Shown: positions 27,576-36,782 of the stretch, piece after piece | Layout: each line of letters begins with the position of its first letter | Numbering within the stretch: the first letter of the stretch is position 1 | Source: Devosia sp. | Lineage (GTDB): Bacteria; Pseudomonadota; Alphaproteobacteria; Rhizobiales; Devosiaceae | DNA: 64,000 nucleotides | Direction of reading: 5' to 3' | Assembly: GCF_025809055.1 (NCBI RefSeq) | Contig: NZ_CP075529.1 | Span: 2,219,501-2,283,500, forward strand | The notes under the pieces: generated by a model | Told to the model about the DNA's origin: nothing | Databases searched by the model: none | Seen by the model: the letters and a program-made list of their open reading frames with translations, nothing else | Program-made: the position numbers and the translations under genes

Positions 27576-28208
27576 ATGGCGAGACTGGTCAGTGTCAATG
27601 TCGGCGTTCCAACCAATATTCCCGGCACGGGGACCCTGACCGGCATCTACAAGCAGCCGGTATCCGGCCCGGTGAAGATCGAGACAGGCGGCCTTGCGCA
27701 CGACGTCATCGCCGACCGTCACCATCACGGCGGCGCCGATCAGGCCGTCTATATCTACTTCCTTGCGGACTATGCCTATTGGGCCGGCGAGGGCATCGAG
27801 CCGGAGCCTGGCCTGTTTGGCGAGAATCTCACCATTGATGGACCGGACAGCAAGACCTGCTGCGTCGGCGACCGGTTGGCGATGGGCGAGGTTATTCTCG
27901 AGGTGACCTACCATCGAACCCCCTGCATGACCTTTGCCGCCAAGATGGGAGACCCGCGCTGGCTCAAGCGCTTTCACAAGGCGCGGCGGTCCGGGGCATA
28001 TTGCCGGGTCATCCGGCCGGGAACGGTAGAGGCCGGCATGGATATTTCTATCACGCCCTATGCCGGCGAACGCATTTCCGTTGCCGAGCTCATGGGCTTT
28101 GATGGCGTGGCCGATATTCCCCGCGACTTCATGACCCGCGCACTGACCACCCCCATCCGCGCCAAAACCCGCTTCAAGTACGAAAACCGCCTCGCCGCCC
28201 TGTTCTGA
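27576..28208 (+). CDS. MOSC domain-containing protein
   Basis: A 210-residue protein of the YiiM-like MOSC group. Residues about 15-160 hold the domain: GLAHDVIADRHHHGGADQAVYIYFLADYAYW, PGLFGENLTIDG, VGDRLAMGEVILEVTYHRTPCMTF (with the conserved Cys of MOSC) and FHKARRSGAYCRVIRPGTVEAG. YiiM-type proteins reduce N-hydroxylated compounds using molybdenum cofactor; whether this one does is inferred. It starts two bases after ispA and is followed by the YbaK-like gene after 9 bp, so the genes are probably one operon. Confidence 0.9.
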   Translation: MARLVSVNVGVPTNIPGTGTLTGIYKQPVSGPVKIETGGLAHDVIADRHHHGGADQAVYIYFLADYAYWAGEGIEPEPGLFGENLTIDGPDSKTCCVGDRLAMGEVILEVTYHRTPCMTFAAKMGDPRWLKRFHKARRSGAYCRVIRPGTVEAGMDISITPYAGERISVAELMGFDGVADIPRDFMTRALTTPIRAKTRFKYENRLAALF

Positions 28209-28217
28209 GTTGTGTCC

Positions 28218-28685
28218 ATGAGCCGTCAATCCGTTCAGTCCGATCTGGCCAATCGCGCCCCCGATCTTGCCGTCATCGTCACCGAGGCCTCCACCGCGAC
28301 GGTGCAACTGGCCGCCGAGACCCATGGCGTGCAGCCCGGCCAGATCGCCAAGACCTTGTGCATTCGCGTCAAGGATGAGGAGTTTCTGCTGGTGACACGC
28401 GGCGACGCGCGTCTCGACAACCAGAAATCCAAGACCGCCTTTGGCGGCAGGCCCCGCATGTTGGGCGCCGAAGATGTATTGCGCCTCACCGGACATCAGG
28501 TCGGCGGTGTCTGCCCCTTCGGGCTGCCAGCGCCGCTGCCCATTTTCCTCGATACTTCGCTCCGCATCTACGACATCGTCATCCCCGCTGGTGGGGATAC
28601 GCACAGCTCGGTCAAGCTGAGCGTCGAGCGTCTGGAAAACCTGTGCGGCGGCAAATGGGTCGATGCATGCCAGCTTCCGGAATAG
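28218..28685 (+). CDS. YbaK/EbsC family protein (prolyl-tRNA editing-like deacylase)
   Basis: 155 residues. Family motifs are GVQPGQIAKTLCIRVKDEEFLLVTRGDARLDNQK, with the conserved lysine, and GHQVGGVCPFGLP, followed by FLDTSLRIYDIVIPAGGD. YbaK and ProX hydrolyse misacylated tRNA such as Cys- or Ala-tRNA(Pro); exact substrate class cannot be told. I start at ATG 28218 rather than GTG 28212. Its 3' end overlaps the next start by 19 bp. Confidence 0.88.
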   Translation: MSRQSVQSDLANRAPDLAVIVTEASTATVQLAAETHGVQPGQIAKTLCIRVKDEEFLLVTRGDARLDNQKSKTAFGGRPRMLGAEDVLRLTGHQVGGVCPFGLPAPLPIFLDTSLRIYDIVIPAGGDTHSSVKLSVERLENLCGGKWVDACQLPE

Positions 28686-29302
28686 ATGCGTCCTTCGCCG
28701 ACTATGTGCGCACGCGCTTCGTTCTGACACCCCTTTCCTATCGTCCCGATATTGCGCTCTATGGCCCGACGCCCGGCAGCGGCCTCACCGCCTTTCTGGG
28801 CCGTTTAGGTCGTACCGAAGCCCCACCCTACTGGGCCTATGGCTGGGCCGGCGGAGCAGCGCTGGTGCTTTACCTCAATGACAATCCTCAGGACGTCGCC
28901 GGCAGGTCCGTGCTGGATTTTGGTGCGGGATCGGGCCTTGTCGGCATTGCTGCCGCCATGGCGGGCGCTACCGTGACCGCCTACGAGCCCGACCCGCTCG
29001 GCCAACTGGCGCTGACCCTTAATGCCGGGGCCAATGGCGTCAGCATTGCGCAAGGCAATGCAACCACGGCGACCGAGGTGGTGTTGGCCGGCGATGTCTT
29101 TTACGACGCCAGCGTTGCCGCCGTGACGCTCCCCCTGCTTGAGGCCCACGCGGCGCGCGGCGCCAGGGTCATCGTCGGTGACCCGTTTCGCCGCGATCTG
29201 CCACGGACGATGTTGGAGCAAATCGGCGAATACATGGTCCCGGACATGGGCGGCGGCGAGGTTGCTGCCGGCATATTCACCCTGCCGCCCGCGAATATCT
29301 GA
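28667..29302 (+). CDS. Class I SAM-dependent methyltransferase (ETFB-lysine methyltransferase-like)
   Basis: 211 residues. SAM-binding motif I SVLDFGAGSGLVGIAAAMAGA is followed by motif II VTAYEPDPLGQLALTLNAGANG and LAGDVFYDASVA, the D-x-x-Y/F-D-type sequence seen in METTL20/ETFB lysine methyltransferases and the Nnt1 group. The N-terminus includes PPYWAYGWAGGAALVLYL, also typical. Start 28667 gives a short family-like N-terminus; 28643 is also in frame. It overlaps ybaK by 19 bp, implying coupled expression. The target protein is inferred only. Confidence 0.82.
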   Translation: MPASGIDASFADYVRTRFVLTPLSYRPDIALYGPTPGSGLTAFLGRLGRTEAPPYWAYGWAGGAALVLYLNDNPQDVAGRSVLDFGAGSGLVGIAAAMAGATVTAYEPDPLGQLALTLNAGANGVSIAQGNATTATEVVLAGDVFYDASVAAVTLPLLEAHAARGARVIVGDPFRRDLPRTMLEQIGEYMVPDMGGGEVAAGIFTLPPANI

Positions 29303-29408
29303 CATGCCGGCCCGGCCTTGCCCGGCAGCCCACCCTGCTCTATATCCATCCGCAAGCGAGGACGACCTCCCCCACTTTGGGTAATCGTTTCGGGACGGCC
29401 CGGTGACC

Positions 29409-29852
29409 ATGGGGAAAACCATGCGCAACACCGCAGACCGTATTCGTCACGCCATCTCCTTCGAAGTGATCGGCATTCTCCTGGCGACGCCGCTTGCCGC
29501 CTTCGCCTTCCATCTGCCCGGTGGAGACAGCGCCGTCGTGATCGTGGCCAGCGCCACGGTCGCCATGCTGTGGAACTATGTCTACAATCTCGGCTTCGAT
29601 CACATCATGGTCAAAGTGCGGGGCAGCACCGAGAAATCCACCGCCATCCGCGTGATGCATGCCGTGCTTTTCGAACTCGGGCTTCTGGCGCTCATGTTGC
29701 CGGCTATCGCCTGGTATCTTGGGATCAGCCTCTGGCAGGCCCTGATCATGGATATCGCCCTGGCAGCCTTCTACATGGTCTATGCCTTCGTCTTCAACTG
29801 GGCCTATGACCGGGTGTTTCCGCTGCCTGAATGGCGGGAGAACGGGGTCTAG
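29409..29852 (+). CDS. PACE family (chlorhexidine-type) efflux transporter
   Basis: A 147-residue membrane protein made of two bacterial-transmembrane-pair repeats, four helices in all. Repeat 1 has RIRHAISFEVIGILLATPLAAF with the membrane-embedded Glu that is functionally required in AceI; repeat 2 has RVMHAVLFELGLLALMLPAIAWYLG with the matching Glu. WNYVYNLGFDH and FNWAYDRVFP are the two conserved W-N/N-W-A-Y motifs. PACE pumps export biocides and, natively, short diamines. ATG 29409 chosen; ATG 29421 after GGGG is equally possible. Its 3' end abuts the convergent GNAT gene. Confidence 0.9.
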   Translation: MGKTMRNTADRIRHAISFEVIGILLATPLAAFAFHLPGGDSAVVIVASATVAMLWNYVYNLGFDHIMVKVRGSTEKSTAIRVMHAVLFELGLLALMLPAIAWYLGISLWQALIMDIALAAFYMVYAFVFNWAYDRVFPLPEWRENGV

Positions 29853-30289
29853 CCCGGCAGCCGCGCCAGGAGCGCTGCGCTGTCGGCCCTGAGGGCCACG
29901 GCGCGGTCGCTTTCCCGGGTCACCACGAAACCCAGGCGCTCGTGAAGGCGCAACGACGCCTTGTTGCCCCGCCGGACATGGCTTTCGAGCCGCACCGCAC
30001 CGACCGCCCGCACAAGGCCCGACATGGCCCGGGCCAGTTCGGCCGTAACCGATGCATTGCGATAGTGGGGGTGAATGGCGAGTCCGCCAACGAACCACAC
30101 GTCATCGGAAAGCGGCCAGAGATAGCCATAGGCAACCAACTGCCCGTCGCGACGGACATGTGCCCATTTCGAACGCTCAAGCGACCGCGTCAGGGCCTCG
30201 CGATGGGCATCAGCATCCAGCGGCCCGCCCTCGGGTGCTTCAAGACACGGAAGGTCCAGGTTTAACACCTCGTCCAGCGAGGGGTTCAT
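29849..30289 (-). CDS. GNAT family N-acetyltransferase
   Basis: 146 residues. Acetyl-CoA-binding region: VWFVGGLAIHPHYRNASVTAELARAM, a somewhat altered motif A (HPHYRNASV in place of R-x-x-G-x-G/A), then LESHVRRGNKASLRLHERLGFVV, a normal C-terminal half. Substrate unknown. The start overlaps the stop of a 29-codon reading frame (ATGA) that itself abuts ispG, so all three are probably one transcript. The 3' end overlaps the convergent PACE gene by 4 bp. Confidence 0.82.
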   Translation of the reverse strand: MNPSLDEVLNLDLPCLEAPEGGPLDADAHREALTRSLERSKWAHVRRDGQLVAYGYLWPLSDDVWFVGGLAIHPHYRNASVTAELARAMSGLVRAVGAVRLESHVRRGNKASLRLHERLGFVVTRESDRAVALRADSAALLARLPG

Positions 30290-30375
30290 CCCAGCTGACC
30301 CGTCAGCTTGAGCGCACCCAGCACGATGATGAGCATGGCCAGCCAGAACAGGCGCCTTGTATTCCGCTCGTTCAT
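30286..30375 (-). CDS. Tiny single-helix membrane peptide, 29 residues
   Basis: On the minus strand ATG follows the ispG stop TAG with no gap, and the frame ends in a TGA that overlaps the ATG of the GNAT gene. The product has a basic N-terminus (MNERNTRR), one hydrophobic helix (LFWLAMLIIVLGAL) and a short tail KLTGQLG. This is the form of a small inner-membrane protein. No strong ribosome binding site is visible, so it would rely on re-initiation after ispG. I know no family for it. Confidence 0.5.
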   Translation of the reverse strand: MNERNTRRLFWLAMLIIVLGALKLTGQLG

Positions 30376-31617
30376 CTATTCGGCCGCGTTCTGCCGGCCG
30401 GTGCCGAACTTGCGCTCGATATAGTCCGCCACCATCACCTTGAACTGGTCAGCCACATCGGCGCCGCGCAGGGTGGCAACCTTTTCGCCATCGACAAAGA
30501 CCGGTGCCGCCGGGGTTTCGCCGGTGCCGGGCAGGGAGATACCGATATTGGCATGCTTGCTCTCCCCGGGCCCATTGACGATGCAGCCCATGACGGCGAC
30601 CGACAGCGTCTCGACGCCCGGATAACGCTCGCGCCATTCGGGCATCGAGGTATTGAGGTGATCCTGGATATCCTTGGCCAGCGTCTGGAACGTCGTGGAC
30701 GTGGTGCGCCCGCAGCCCGGGCAGGCTGCCACCACCGGCAGAAACTGGCGGAAACCCATGGTCTGCAGCAGTTCCTGCGCGACCTTGACCTCGGTGGTGC
30801 GATCCCCGCCCGGTTCCGGGGTCAGCGAAATGCGGATCGTGTCGCCGATCCCCTGCTGTAACAGGATACCCAAGGCCGCCGAGGAAGCGACAATGCCCTT
30901 CGAACCCATGCCCGCTTCGGTGAGGCCGAGATGCAGCGCATAGTCGCAGCGTGCGGCCAGGTCCTGATACACCGCGATCAGGTGCTGCACGTCGCTCACC
31001 TTGGTCGACAGCAGAATCTGGTTGCGGCGCATGCCCAGCTCTTCGGCGCGTGCTGCAGACAACAGGGCCGACTGGATAATGGCCTCCCGCTGCACGGCCG
31101 CGGCCGAAATCGGGCTTGCCGAGGCCGCATTCTCATCCATGAGACGCGTCAACAATTCCTCGTCGAGCGAACCCCAATTAACCCCGATGCGCACTGGCTT
31201 GTCATAGCGGTTGGCAATGTCGATCAGCGTGGCAAACTGAGTGTCGCGCTTGGCCTTGAAGCCCACATTGCCGGGATTGATGCGATACTTTGCCAGCGCC
31301 TCAGCGCAGGCCGGATGGTCGGTGAGCAGCTTGTGGCCGATATAGTGAAAATCGCCAACCAGGGGCACGTCATAGCCCATGAAGGCCAGCCGGTCGCGAA
31401 TGATCGGTACGGCCGCCGCGCTCTCATCGCGATCGACCGTGATCCGCACGATTTCCGAGCCGGCGCGGGCCAGTTGCATGACCTGCTTGACGGTCGCATC
31501 GATATCGGCCGTGTCGGTATTGGTCATGGATTGAACGACCACGGGAGCGCCGCCGCCCACCATGACGCCACCCACATCGACACCCACCGATTGCCTGCGC
31601 GCTGCCGGTCCGGCCAT
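30376..31617 (-). CDS. ispG: Flavodoxin-dependent 4-hydroxy-3-methylbut-2-en-1-yl diphosphate synthase
   Basis: Penultimate enzyme of the MEP isoprenoid pathway, a 4Fe-4S reductase. 413 residues. Cluster ligands are visible as Cys299 and Cys302 (CPGCGRTT), Cys345 (GCIVNGPGE) and Glu352. The TIM-barrel part opens with VGGVMVGGGAPVVVQSMTNTDT and contains RINPGNVG. ATG 31617 has GAGGTGG upstream; the 8-codon longer frame is less likely. Together with ispA it covers both ends of the isoprenoid route in this window. Divergent from the GH43 gene. Confidence 0.96.
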   Translation of the reverse strand: MAGPAARRQSVGVDVGGVMVGGGAPVVVQSMTNTDTADIDATVKQVMQLARAGSEIVRITVDRDESAAAVPIIRDRLAFMGYDVPLVGDFHYIGHKLLTDHPACAEALAKYRINPGNVGFKAKRDTQFATLIDIANRYDKPVRIGVNWGSLDEELLTRLMDENAASASPISAAAVQREAIIQSALLSAARAEELGMRRNQILLSTKVSDVQHLIAVYQDLAARCDYALHLGLTEAGMGSKGIVASSAALGILLQQGIGDTIRISLTPEPGGDRTTEVKVAQELLQTMGFRQFLPVVAACPGCGRTTSTTFQTLAKDIQDHLNTSMPEWRERYPGVETLSVAVMGCIVNGPGESKHANIGISLPGTGETPAAPVFVDGEKVATLRGADVADQFKVMVADYIERKFGTGRQNAAE

Positions 31618-31699
31618 GAAACCACCTCGTATTTGCGCCACAGATAAGCCTACCAGAATAGAGACGCAATGTTACCCTTGCGTGATGGGGAGAAGAACC

Positions 31700-32671
31700 A
31701 TGCGACGAGCCGCCGCGATTATACTGTCGACGCTGTCATTGCCGGCCCTGGCCCAGCCGCTGAGCGGCAATATCGCCATTCACGATCCGAGCGTTGCGGT
31801 TCTGGAGGACGGCCTTGTCTCCTTCGCAACCGGCGTCGAGCGCGCGCCGGACGGCGGGCAGATCCGCACCAAGACCTCCCCCGATGGTCAGGACTGGCAG
31901 GAGAGCGGCGCCCTGCCCGGCGGCATGCCGCAATGGGTGACCGAGACCCTGGGCACGACCCCGCTCAATCTGTGGGCCCCGTCGGTGTTCGAAAAGGAGG
32001 GCGTGCACTACCTCTATTATTCCGGCTCGACCTTTGGCCTCAACAATTCAGTCATCGGGGTCATGACCAATCCAGCCCTCGACGCGGAAGACCCCACCGA
32101 CGGCTGGGCGGACCAGGGCCTGGTGTTCCGCTCGCGACCGGGCGACGATTTCAATGCCATTGACCCATTTCGCATCGACACCGGCGAAGGGGCCTGGCTC
32201 GCCTTCGGCTCGTTCTGGGACGGCATCCGCCTGATCGAGCTCGATGCGGAAACCGGCATGGCAAAGCCAGGTGCCGAGCCGATCCGGCTGGCCTCGCGGG
32301 GCGGCGGCGCCATCGAGGCGCCAGCCATCCTCGAGCACGAGGGGCAATTCTACCTCTTCGTTTCCTTCGACAAGTGCTGCTCGGGCATAGCCTCGAGCTA
32401 TCGCATCATGGTGGGTCGAGCCGACTCCGTCATCGGCCCCTATGTCGACCGCGCGGGAAAACCCCTGCTCGAAGGTGGCGGGACCGAACTGTTGAAGTCC
32501 GCGGACCGCATCCGCGGGCCGGGCGGCCAGGAAACCTTCTGGCGCGACGGCGAGCCTTGGCTCGCCTATCACTGGTACGATCGCGACCAGGGCGGCATGC
32601 CCAAGCTGGCGCTGACGCCCATCACATTTGATGCGGAGGGGTGGCCGGAGATCGAGGGACCTCAGCTCTGA
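31700..32671 (+). CDS. Exported glycoside hydrolase family 43 protein (arabinanase-like)
   Basis: 323 residues with signal peptide 1-18 (ends LPALA). The five-bladed propeller residues of GH43 are present: general base Asp29 (IHDPSV), pKa-setting Asp155 (NAIDPF) and general acid Glu206 (AIEAPAI). LWAPSVFEKEGVHYLYYSGS and the CC motif SFDKCCSGIASSYRIMVGRA are typical of endo-arabinan-1,5-alpha-L-arabinosidases. A signal peptide implies periplasmic or secreted action on plant arabinan. GGGGAGAA precedes ATG 31700. No other sugar-use genes flank it. Confidence 0.88.
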   Translation: MRRAAAIILSTLSLPALAQPLSGNIAIHDPSVAVLEDGLVSFATGVERAPDGGQIRTKTSPDGQDWQESGALPGGMPQWVTETLGTTPLNLWAPSVFEKEGVHYLYYSGSTFGLNNSVIGVMTNPALDAEDPTDGWADQGLVFRSRPGDDFNAIDPFRIDTGEGAWLAFGSFWDGIRLIELDAETGMAKPGAEPIRLASRGGGAIEAPAILEHEGQFYLFVSFDKCCSGIASSYRIMVGRADSVIGPYVDRAGKPLLEGGGTELLKSADRIRGPGGQETFWRDGEPWLAYHWYDRDQGGMPKLALTPITFDAEGWPEIEGPQL

Positions 32672-32886
32672 CCCCACCCTTGATCCCTCTCCACAGGGGG
32701 AAGAAGCTGATGAACACCGGCATATCGGTCCTGCGCCTCCCTCCCCTTGATGGGCTTCGACCCGTCCCGACGGGCAAAACTCTCCGGCGGAGAGTTTTGA
32801 GGTGAGAAGGAATGAGGGTTGGGTGACTGTGCAACTTGTGATTGTCCCGCCCTTGAACCACCAGAGCCAGGGGCCATCTATTGAGC
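32672..32886. repeat. Intergenic region with G/C-block repeat and hairpin
   Basis: No gene is supported here. CCCCACCCTTGATCCCTCTC-type blocks resemble the repeats near 11.46 and 46.3 kb. A perfect inverted repeat AAAACTCTCC (32776-32785) / GGAGAGTTTT (32789-32798) with a 3-base loop could terminate the GH43 transcript. Confidence 0.5.
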
Positions 32887-33186
32887 ATGATAAACATGCT
32901 CCTGCCTCGCCTCATCCTGTTCCGCAAGGAAGCCGTCCAGCTCTGGAAGGCCTTCTGGGCGCCCGAGACCCCGCTCTTTCTCAAGGCGGCGACGCTGTTT
33001 GCCGCTTTCTATCTCGTCAACCCGATCGATATCCTGCCAGACTTCATCCCCCTGCTCGGCTGGGTCGACGACATCGTCCTCGTGCCACTGATGGTTAGCT
33101 GGATCGTCTCCCGCCTGCCGGTGCCGGCGCGGGTCTATGCCGGCAAATATGGCCCCACAGTCGACGGGACCGCGCGCCGGCGTTAG
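32887..33186 (+). CDS. YkvA family (DUF1232) membrane protein
   Basis: 99 residues. The DUF1232 core is LFLKAATLFAAFYLVNPIDILPDFIPLLGWVDDIVLVPLMVSWIVSRLP, with the conserved Y-x-x-x-P-x-D-x-x-P-D-F-I-P motif and a hydrophobic C-terminal part. Function of the family is unknown. ATG 32887 chosen over TTG 32881. A strong terminator follows. Confidence 0.88.
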   Translation: MINMLLPRLILFRKEAVQLWKAFWAPETPLFLKAATLFAAFYLVNPIDILPDFIPLLGWVDDIVLVPLMVSWIVSRLPVPARVYAGKYGPTVDGTARRR

Positions 33187-33204
33187 CGGCAAGCAAAGGT
33201 CCAT

Positions 33205-33236
33205 GAGAAAGGCCCGGATCACTCCGGGCCTTTCTC
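33205..33236. terminator. Bidirectional terminator between the DUF1232 gene and pyc
   Basis: GAGAAAGGCCCGGA (33205-33218) and TCCGGGCCTTTCTC (33223-33236) are exact reverse complements with loop TCAC, a 14-bp stem. It serves two convergent genes. Confidence 0.88.
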
Positions 33237-33240
33237 TTGA

Positions 33241-36200
33241 TCAATCCAGCCGGACCAACAGGTCCTTGGCGTCGATCTGATCGCCTGGCTTGATGAGAAG
33301 CTCGGCCACGGTGCCATCGACTTCGGCATGGATGGCGGTTTCCATCTTCATGGCTTCGATCGAGCAGACGACGTCGCCCGCCGATACCTTCTGGCCTTCC
33401 TTGACGGCCAGGGTCGAGATGACGCCCGGCATCGGCGCGCCGATCTGCTTTGGATCGCCGGCGGCCGCCTTGGCGCGAACCTTGACCTCGCCGGCCTTCA
33501 GGCGATCCGGCACGGTGATGGTACGCGGCTGGCCGTTGAGATCGAAGAAGACGCGGACTTCTCCCTTTTCATTGGTCGGCGCGCGACCCTGATAGGTGAC
33601 GACCAGCGTCTTACCCTTTTCGATATCGACGAGCAGTTCGTCGCCCTCGTTGAGCCCGTAGAAATAGACCGGCGTCGGCAAGACCTCGGTCGGACCATAG
33701 CGATCCTGGGTCTTTTCGAAGTCCGAATAGACCTTGGGATACATCAGATACGAGGCCAGGCGATAATCATCGACCGCCAGCCCCACCTCCTCGGCAATCT
33801 TCTTGCGTTCTGCTTCGAGATCGGTCGGCTTGAGATAGGAGCCGGGACGCTCGGTCAGCGGCGTCCGGCCCTTGAGCACCTTCTTCTGCAGCTTGTCCGG
33901 GAACCCACCCGGGGGCTGGCCGAGATCACCGGCAAAGAAGCCGACAACGCTGTCGGGGAAGGCGATATCCTTGTCCGGGTTCTCCACATCGGCGCGGGTG
34001 ATCCCTGCGGACACCATGGCCAGGGCCATATCGCCCACCACTTTCGAGGATGGCGTCACCTTGACGATATCGCCGAACATCTGGTTGACGTCGGCATAGG
34101 TCTGGGCAACCTCATGCCAGCGGGTTTCAAGACCCAGCGAGCGCGCCTGTTCCTTCAAATTCGTGAACTGCCCACCCGGCATTTCATGCAGATAGACCTC
34201 AGAAGCCCCGCCCTTGAGATCGCTCTCGAAGGCCCGGTACTGGGTGCGCACTGCTTCCCAATAGAAGGAGATCTGGCGGATTGCCTTGGCATCGAGCCCC
34301 GGATCGCGCTCGCCATCGGCCATGGCCGCAACCAGCGAGCCGAGCGTGGGCTGGGAGGTCGTGCCGGACAGGGCATCCATCGCCGCATCAACCGCGTCGA
34401 CGCCGGCATCGACAGCCGCCAGCACCGTGGCCGACGCCGCCCCGGACGTGTCATGGGTGTGGAGGTGGATCGGCAGGCCGATCTCTTCTTTCAGCGTCGC
34501 AATCAGTTTCTTTGCGGCAGCGGGCTTGAGCAGCCCCGCCATATCCTTGAGGCCCAGGACATGGGCGCCCGCGGCTTCCAGTTCCTTGGCCAGGGCCACA
34601 TAATATTTGAGATCATACTTGGCCCGGTCCGGGTCCAGCATGTCGCCGGTATAGCAGACCACGCCCTCGCAGACCTTGTCGGCCTCGATCACCGCGTCCA
34701 TGGAGACGCGCATGTTCTCGACCCAGTTGAGGCAGTCGAAGACGCGGAAGATATCGACGCCGCCCTTTGCCGCCTGCGCCACGAAGAACTTGACGACATT
34801 GTCGGGATAATTGGTGTAGCCGACGCCGTTGCTGCCGCGCAGCAGCATCTGCGTCAGGATGTTCGGCGCACCCTCGCGCACCTGGCGCAACCGCTCCCAC
34901 GGGTCCTCGTTGAGGAAGCGCATGGAGACGTCGAACGTCGCCCCGCCCCAGCATTCAAGGGAGAACAGGTTCGGCAGTCCGCGGCTATAGGCCTGGGCGA
35001 TACGGGTGATATCGAAACTGCGCATGCGCGTCGCCAGCAGCGACTGATGCGCATCGCGCATGGTGGTGTCGGTGAAGAGAACCCGGCTCTGCTCCTTCAT
35101 CCAGCGCGCCAGCCCCTTGGGACCATCGCGGTCCAGAATCTGGCGGCTGCCTTCGACCACGATCAGCGGATCGAACTCCGGCACGATGGGCGCGGCGGCA
35201 TCGGCCGGGGGCCGAGGCCGGTCGCGGACTTCCGGGTGCCCATTGACGGTAACGTCGGCGATATAGCTCAACAGCTTGGTCGCCCGGTCTTTGCGCGGCT
35301 TGAAGTTGAACAGATCCGGCGTCGTATCGATGAAGCGCGTCGTATAGCGGTTCTCGAGGAAGTCAGTGTGGGTGATGATGTTTTCGAGGAAGGCCAGATT
35401 GGTGGCGACCCCGCGAATACGGAACTCGCGCAGGGCGCGATGCATGCGGGCAATGGCCTCATCGGCCGTCGGCGCCCAGCAGGTGACCTTTTCGAGGAGC
35501 GGGTCATAATAACGTGTGATGATGGCCCCGGCATAGGCCGTGCCGCCATCGAGCCGCACCCCGAAGCCGGTGGCGCCGCGATAGGCGGTGATGCGGCCAT
35601 AATCGGGAATGAAGTTCTGCTCGGGGTCCTCGGTGGTCACCCGGCACTGAATGGCATTGCCATTGAGGCGGATATCTTCCTGCACCGGCACGCCGGATTC
35701 AGGGGTGCCGATCACCGCACCATCCAGCAGGTGAATCTGCGCCTTGACGATGTCGATGCCCGTCACCTCTTCGGTGACGGTGTGCTCGACCTGGATGCGC
35801 GGGTTCACCTCGATGAAGTAGAACTTGTCGGTATCGGCATCCATGAGAAATTCGACGGTGCCGGCGCCCCGATAATTGGCGGCCTTGCCGAGCCGCACGG
35901 CGGCATCGGTGAGGCTCTTGCGCACCTCGTCGGAAAGATAGGGCGCCGGGGCGCGCTCGACGACCTTCTGGTTGCGCCGCTGCACCGAGCAGTCGCGTTC
36001 GAACAGATGCACCAGATTGCCATGATCGTCACCGATCAGCTGCACCTCGACATGGCGGGCGCGCTCGATCAGCTTTTCGAGATACATCTCGTCCTTGCCG
36101 AAGGCGGCCTTTGCCTCGCGCTTGCCTTCGCTGACTTCGGAAACCAGCGTCTTTTCGTCCATGATGCGGCGCATGCCGCGGCCCCCGCCACCCCAGCTGG

Positions 36201-36681
36201 CCTTGAGCATGAGCGGATAGCCGATCTCGGCCGCCATCTTGCGGACCACATCCATGTCGTCCGGCAAGGCATCCGTCGCCGGAACCACGGGCACATCGGC
36301 CTTGATCGCCATATTGCGGGCGGCAACCTTGTTGCCGAGGTCCCGCATGGTCTGGGCGCGCGGTCCAATGAAGGTGATGCCGGCATCTTCGCACGCATCG
36401 ACGAATTCGGGGCTTTCCGAGAGAAGGCCATATCCGGGGTGGATGGCATCGGCGCCTGATATCCGCGCAATGCGGATATATTCCTCGATCTGGAGGTAAG
36501 CCTCGACCGGCCCCTTGCCCTTGCCGATCAGATAAGCTTCGTCGGCCTTGAAGCGGTGCAGGGCCAGCTTGTCCTCTTCGGCATAGACGGCAACGGTCTT
36601 GAGGCCGAGTTCATTGGCGGCGCGAAAAACACGGATGGCGATTTCGCTGCGATTGGCGACGAGAATTTTCTTGATAGTCAT
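33241..36681 (-). CDS. pyc: Pyruvate carboxylase
   Basis: Carboxylates pyruvate to oxaloacetate to refill the citric acid cycle. 1,146 residues in one chain, standard. Biotin carboxylase domain about 1-455 (KILVANRSEIAIRVFRAANELG; ATP-grasp GGGGRGMRRI; EVNPRIQVEHTVTEEVTGIDIV). Carboxyltransferase domain about 535-805 (FTDTTMRDAHQSLLATRMR; LKDMAGLL; HTHDTSG). PYC_OADA linker, then the biotin carrier domain with biotinyl Lys1112 in EAMKMETAIH. Gene stands alone with a terminator just past its stop. A long opposite-strand frame here is a codon-bias shadow. Confidence 0.98.
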   Translation of the reverse strand: MTIKKILVANRSEIAIRVFRAANELGLKTVAVYAEEDKLALHRFKADEAYLIGKGKGPVEAYLQIEEYIRIARISGADAIHPGYGLLSESPEFVDACEDAGITFIGPRAQTMRDLGNKVAARNMAIKADVPVVPATDALPDDMDVVRKMAAEIGYPLMLKASWGGGGRGMRRIMDEKTLVSEVSEGKREAKAAFGKDEMYLEKLIERARHVEVQLIGDDHGNLVHLFERDCSVQRRNQKVVERAPAPYLSDEVRKSLTDAAVRLGKAANYRGAGTVEFLMDADTDKFYFIEVNPRIQVEHTVTEEVTGIDIVKAQIHLLDGAVIGTPESGVPVQEDIRLNGNAIQCRVTTEDPEQNFIPDYGRITAYRGATGFGVRLDGGTAYAGAIITRYYDPLLEKVTCWAPTADEAIARMHRALREFRIRGVATNLAFLENIITHTDFLENRYTTRFIDTTPDLFNFKPRKDRATKLLSYIADVTVNGHPEVRDRPRPPADAAAPIVPEFDPLIVVEGSRQILDRDGPKGLARWMKEQSRVLFTDTTMRDAHQSLLATRMRSFDITRIAQAYSRGLPNLFSLECWGGATFDVSMRFLNEDPWERLRQVREGAPNILTQMLLRGSNGVGYTNYPDNVVKFFVAQAAKGGVDIFRVFDCLNWVENMRVSMDAVIEADKVCEGVVCYTGDMLDPDRAKYDLKYYVALAKELEAAGAHVLGLKDMAGLLKPAAAKKLIATLKEEIGLPIHLHTHDTSGAASATVLAAVDAGVDAVDAAMDALSGTTSQPTLGSLVAAMADGERDPGLDAKAIRQISFYWEAVRTQYRAFESDLKGGASEVYLHEMPGGQFTNLKEQARSLGLETRWHEVAQTYADVNQMFGDIVKVTPSSKVVGDMALAMVSAGITRADVENPDKDIAFPDSVVGFFAGDLGQPPGGFPDKLQKKVLKGRTPLTERPGSYLKPTDLEAERKKIAEEVGLAVDDYRLASYLMYPKVYSDFEKTQDRYGPTEVLPTPVYFYGLNEGDELLVDIEKGKTLVVTYQGRAPTNEKGEVRVFFDLNGQPRTITVPDRLKAGEVKVRAKAAAGDPKQIGAPMPGVISTLAVKEGQKVSAGDVVCSIEAMKMETAIHAEVDGTVAELLIKPGDQIDAKDLLVRLD

Positions 36682-36782
36682 CGATTTCGGTTCCGAGCAG
36701 AAGGGACCAAGGACCCTTCCGGGTCCGGCTCAGCAATCGACGGCATATGACGGTTGCCCGCCCAACCGTCCGTTTTTCAATG

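Noticed and set aside
33328..36459. Plus-strand open frame of 1,043 codons antisense to pyruvate carboxylase
   Set aside because: It is rich in Gly, His, Arg and Asp with no recognisable domain, as expected when the opposite strand of a high-GC gene stays open. The minus strand encodes a complete carboxylase.
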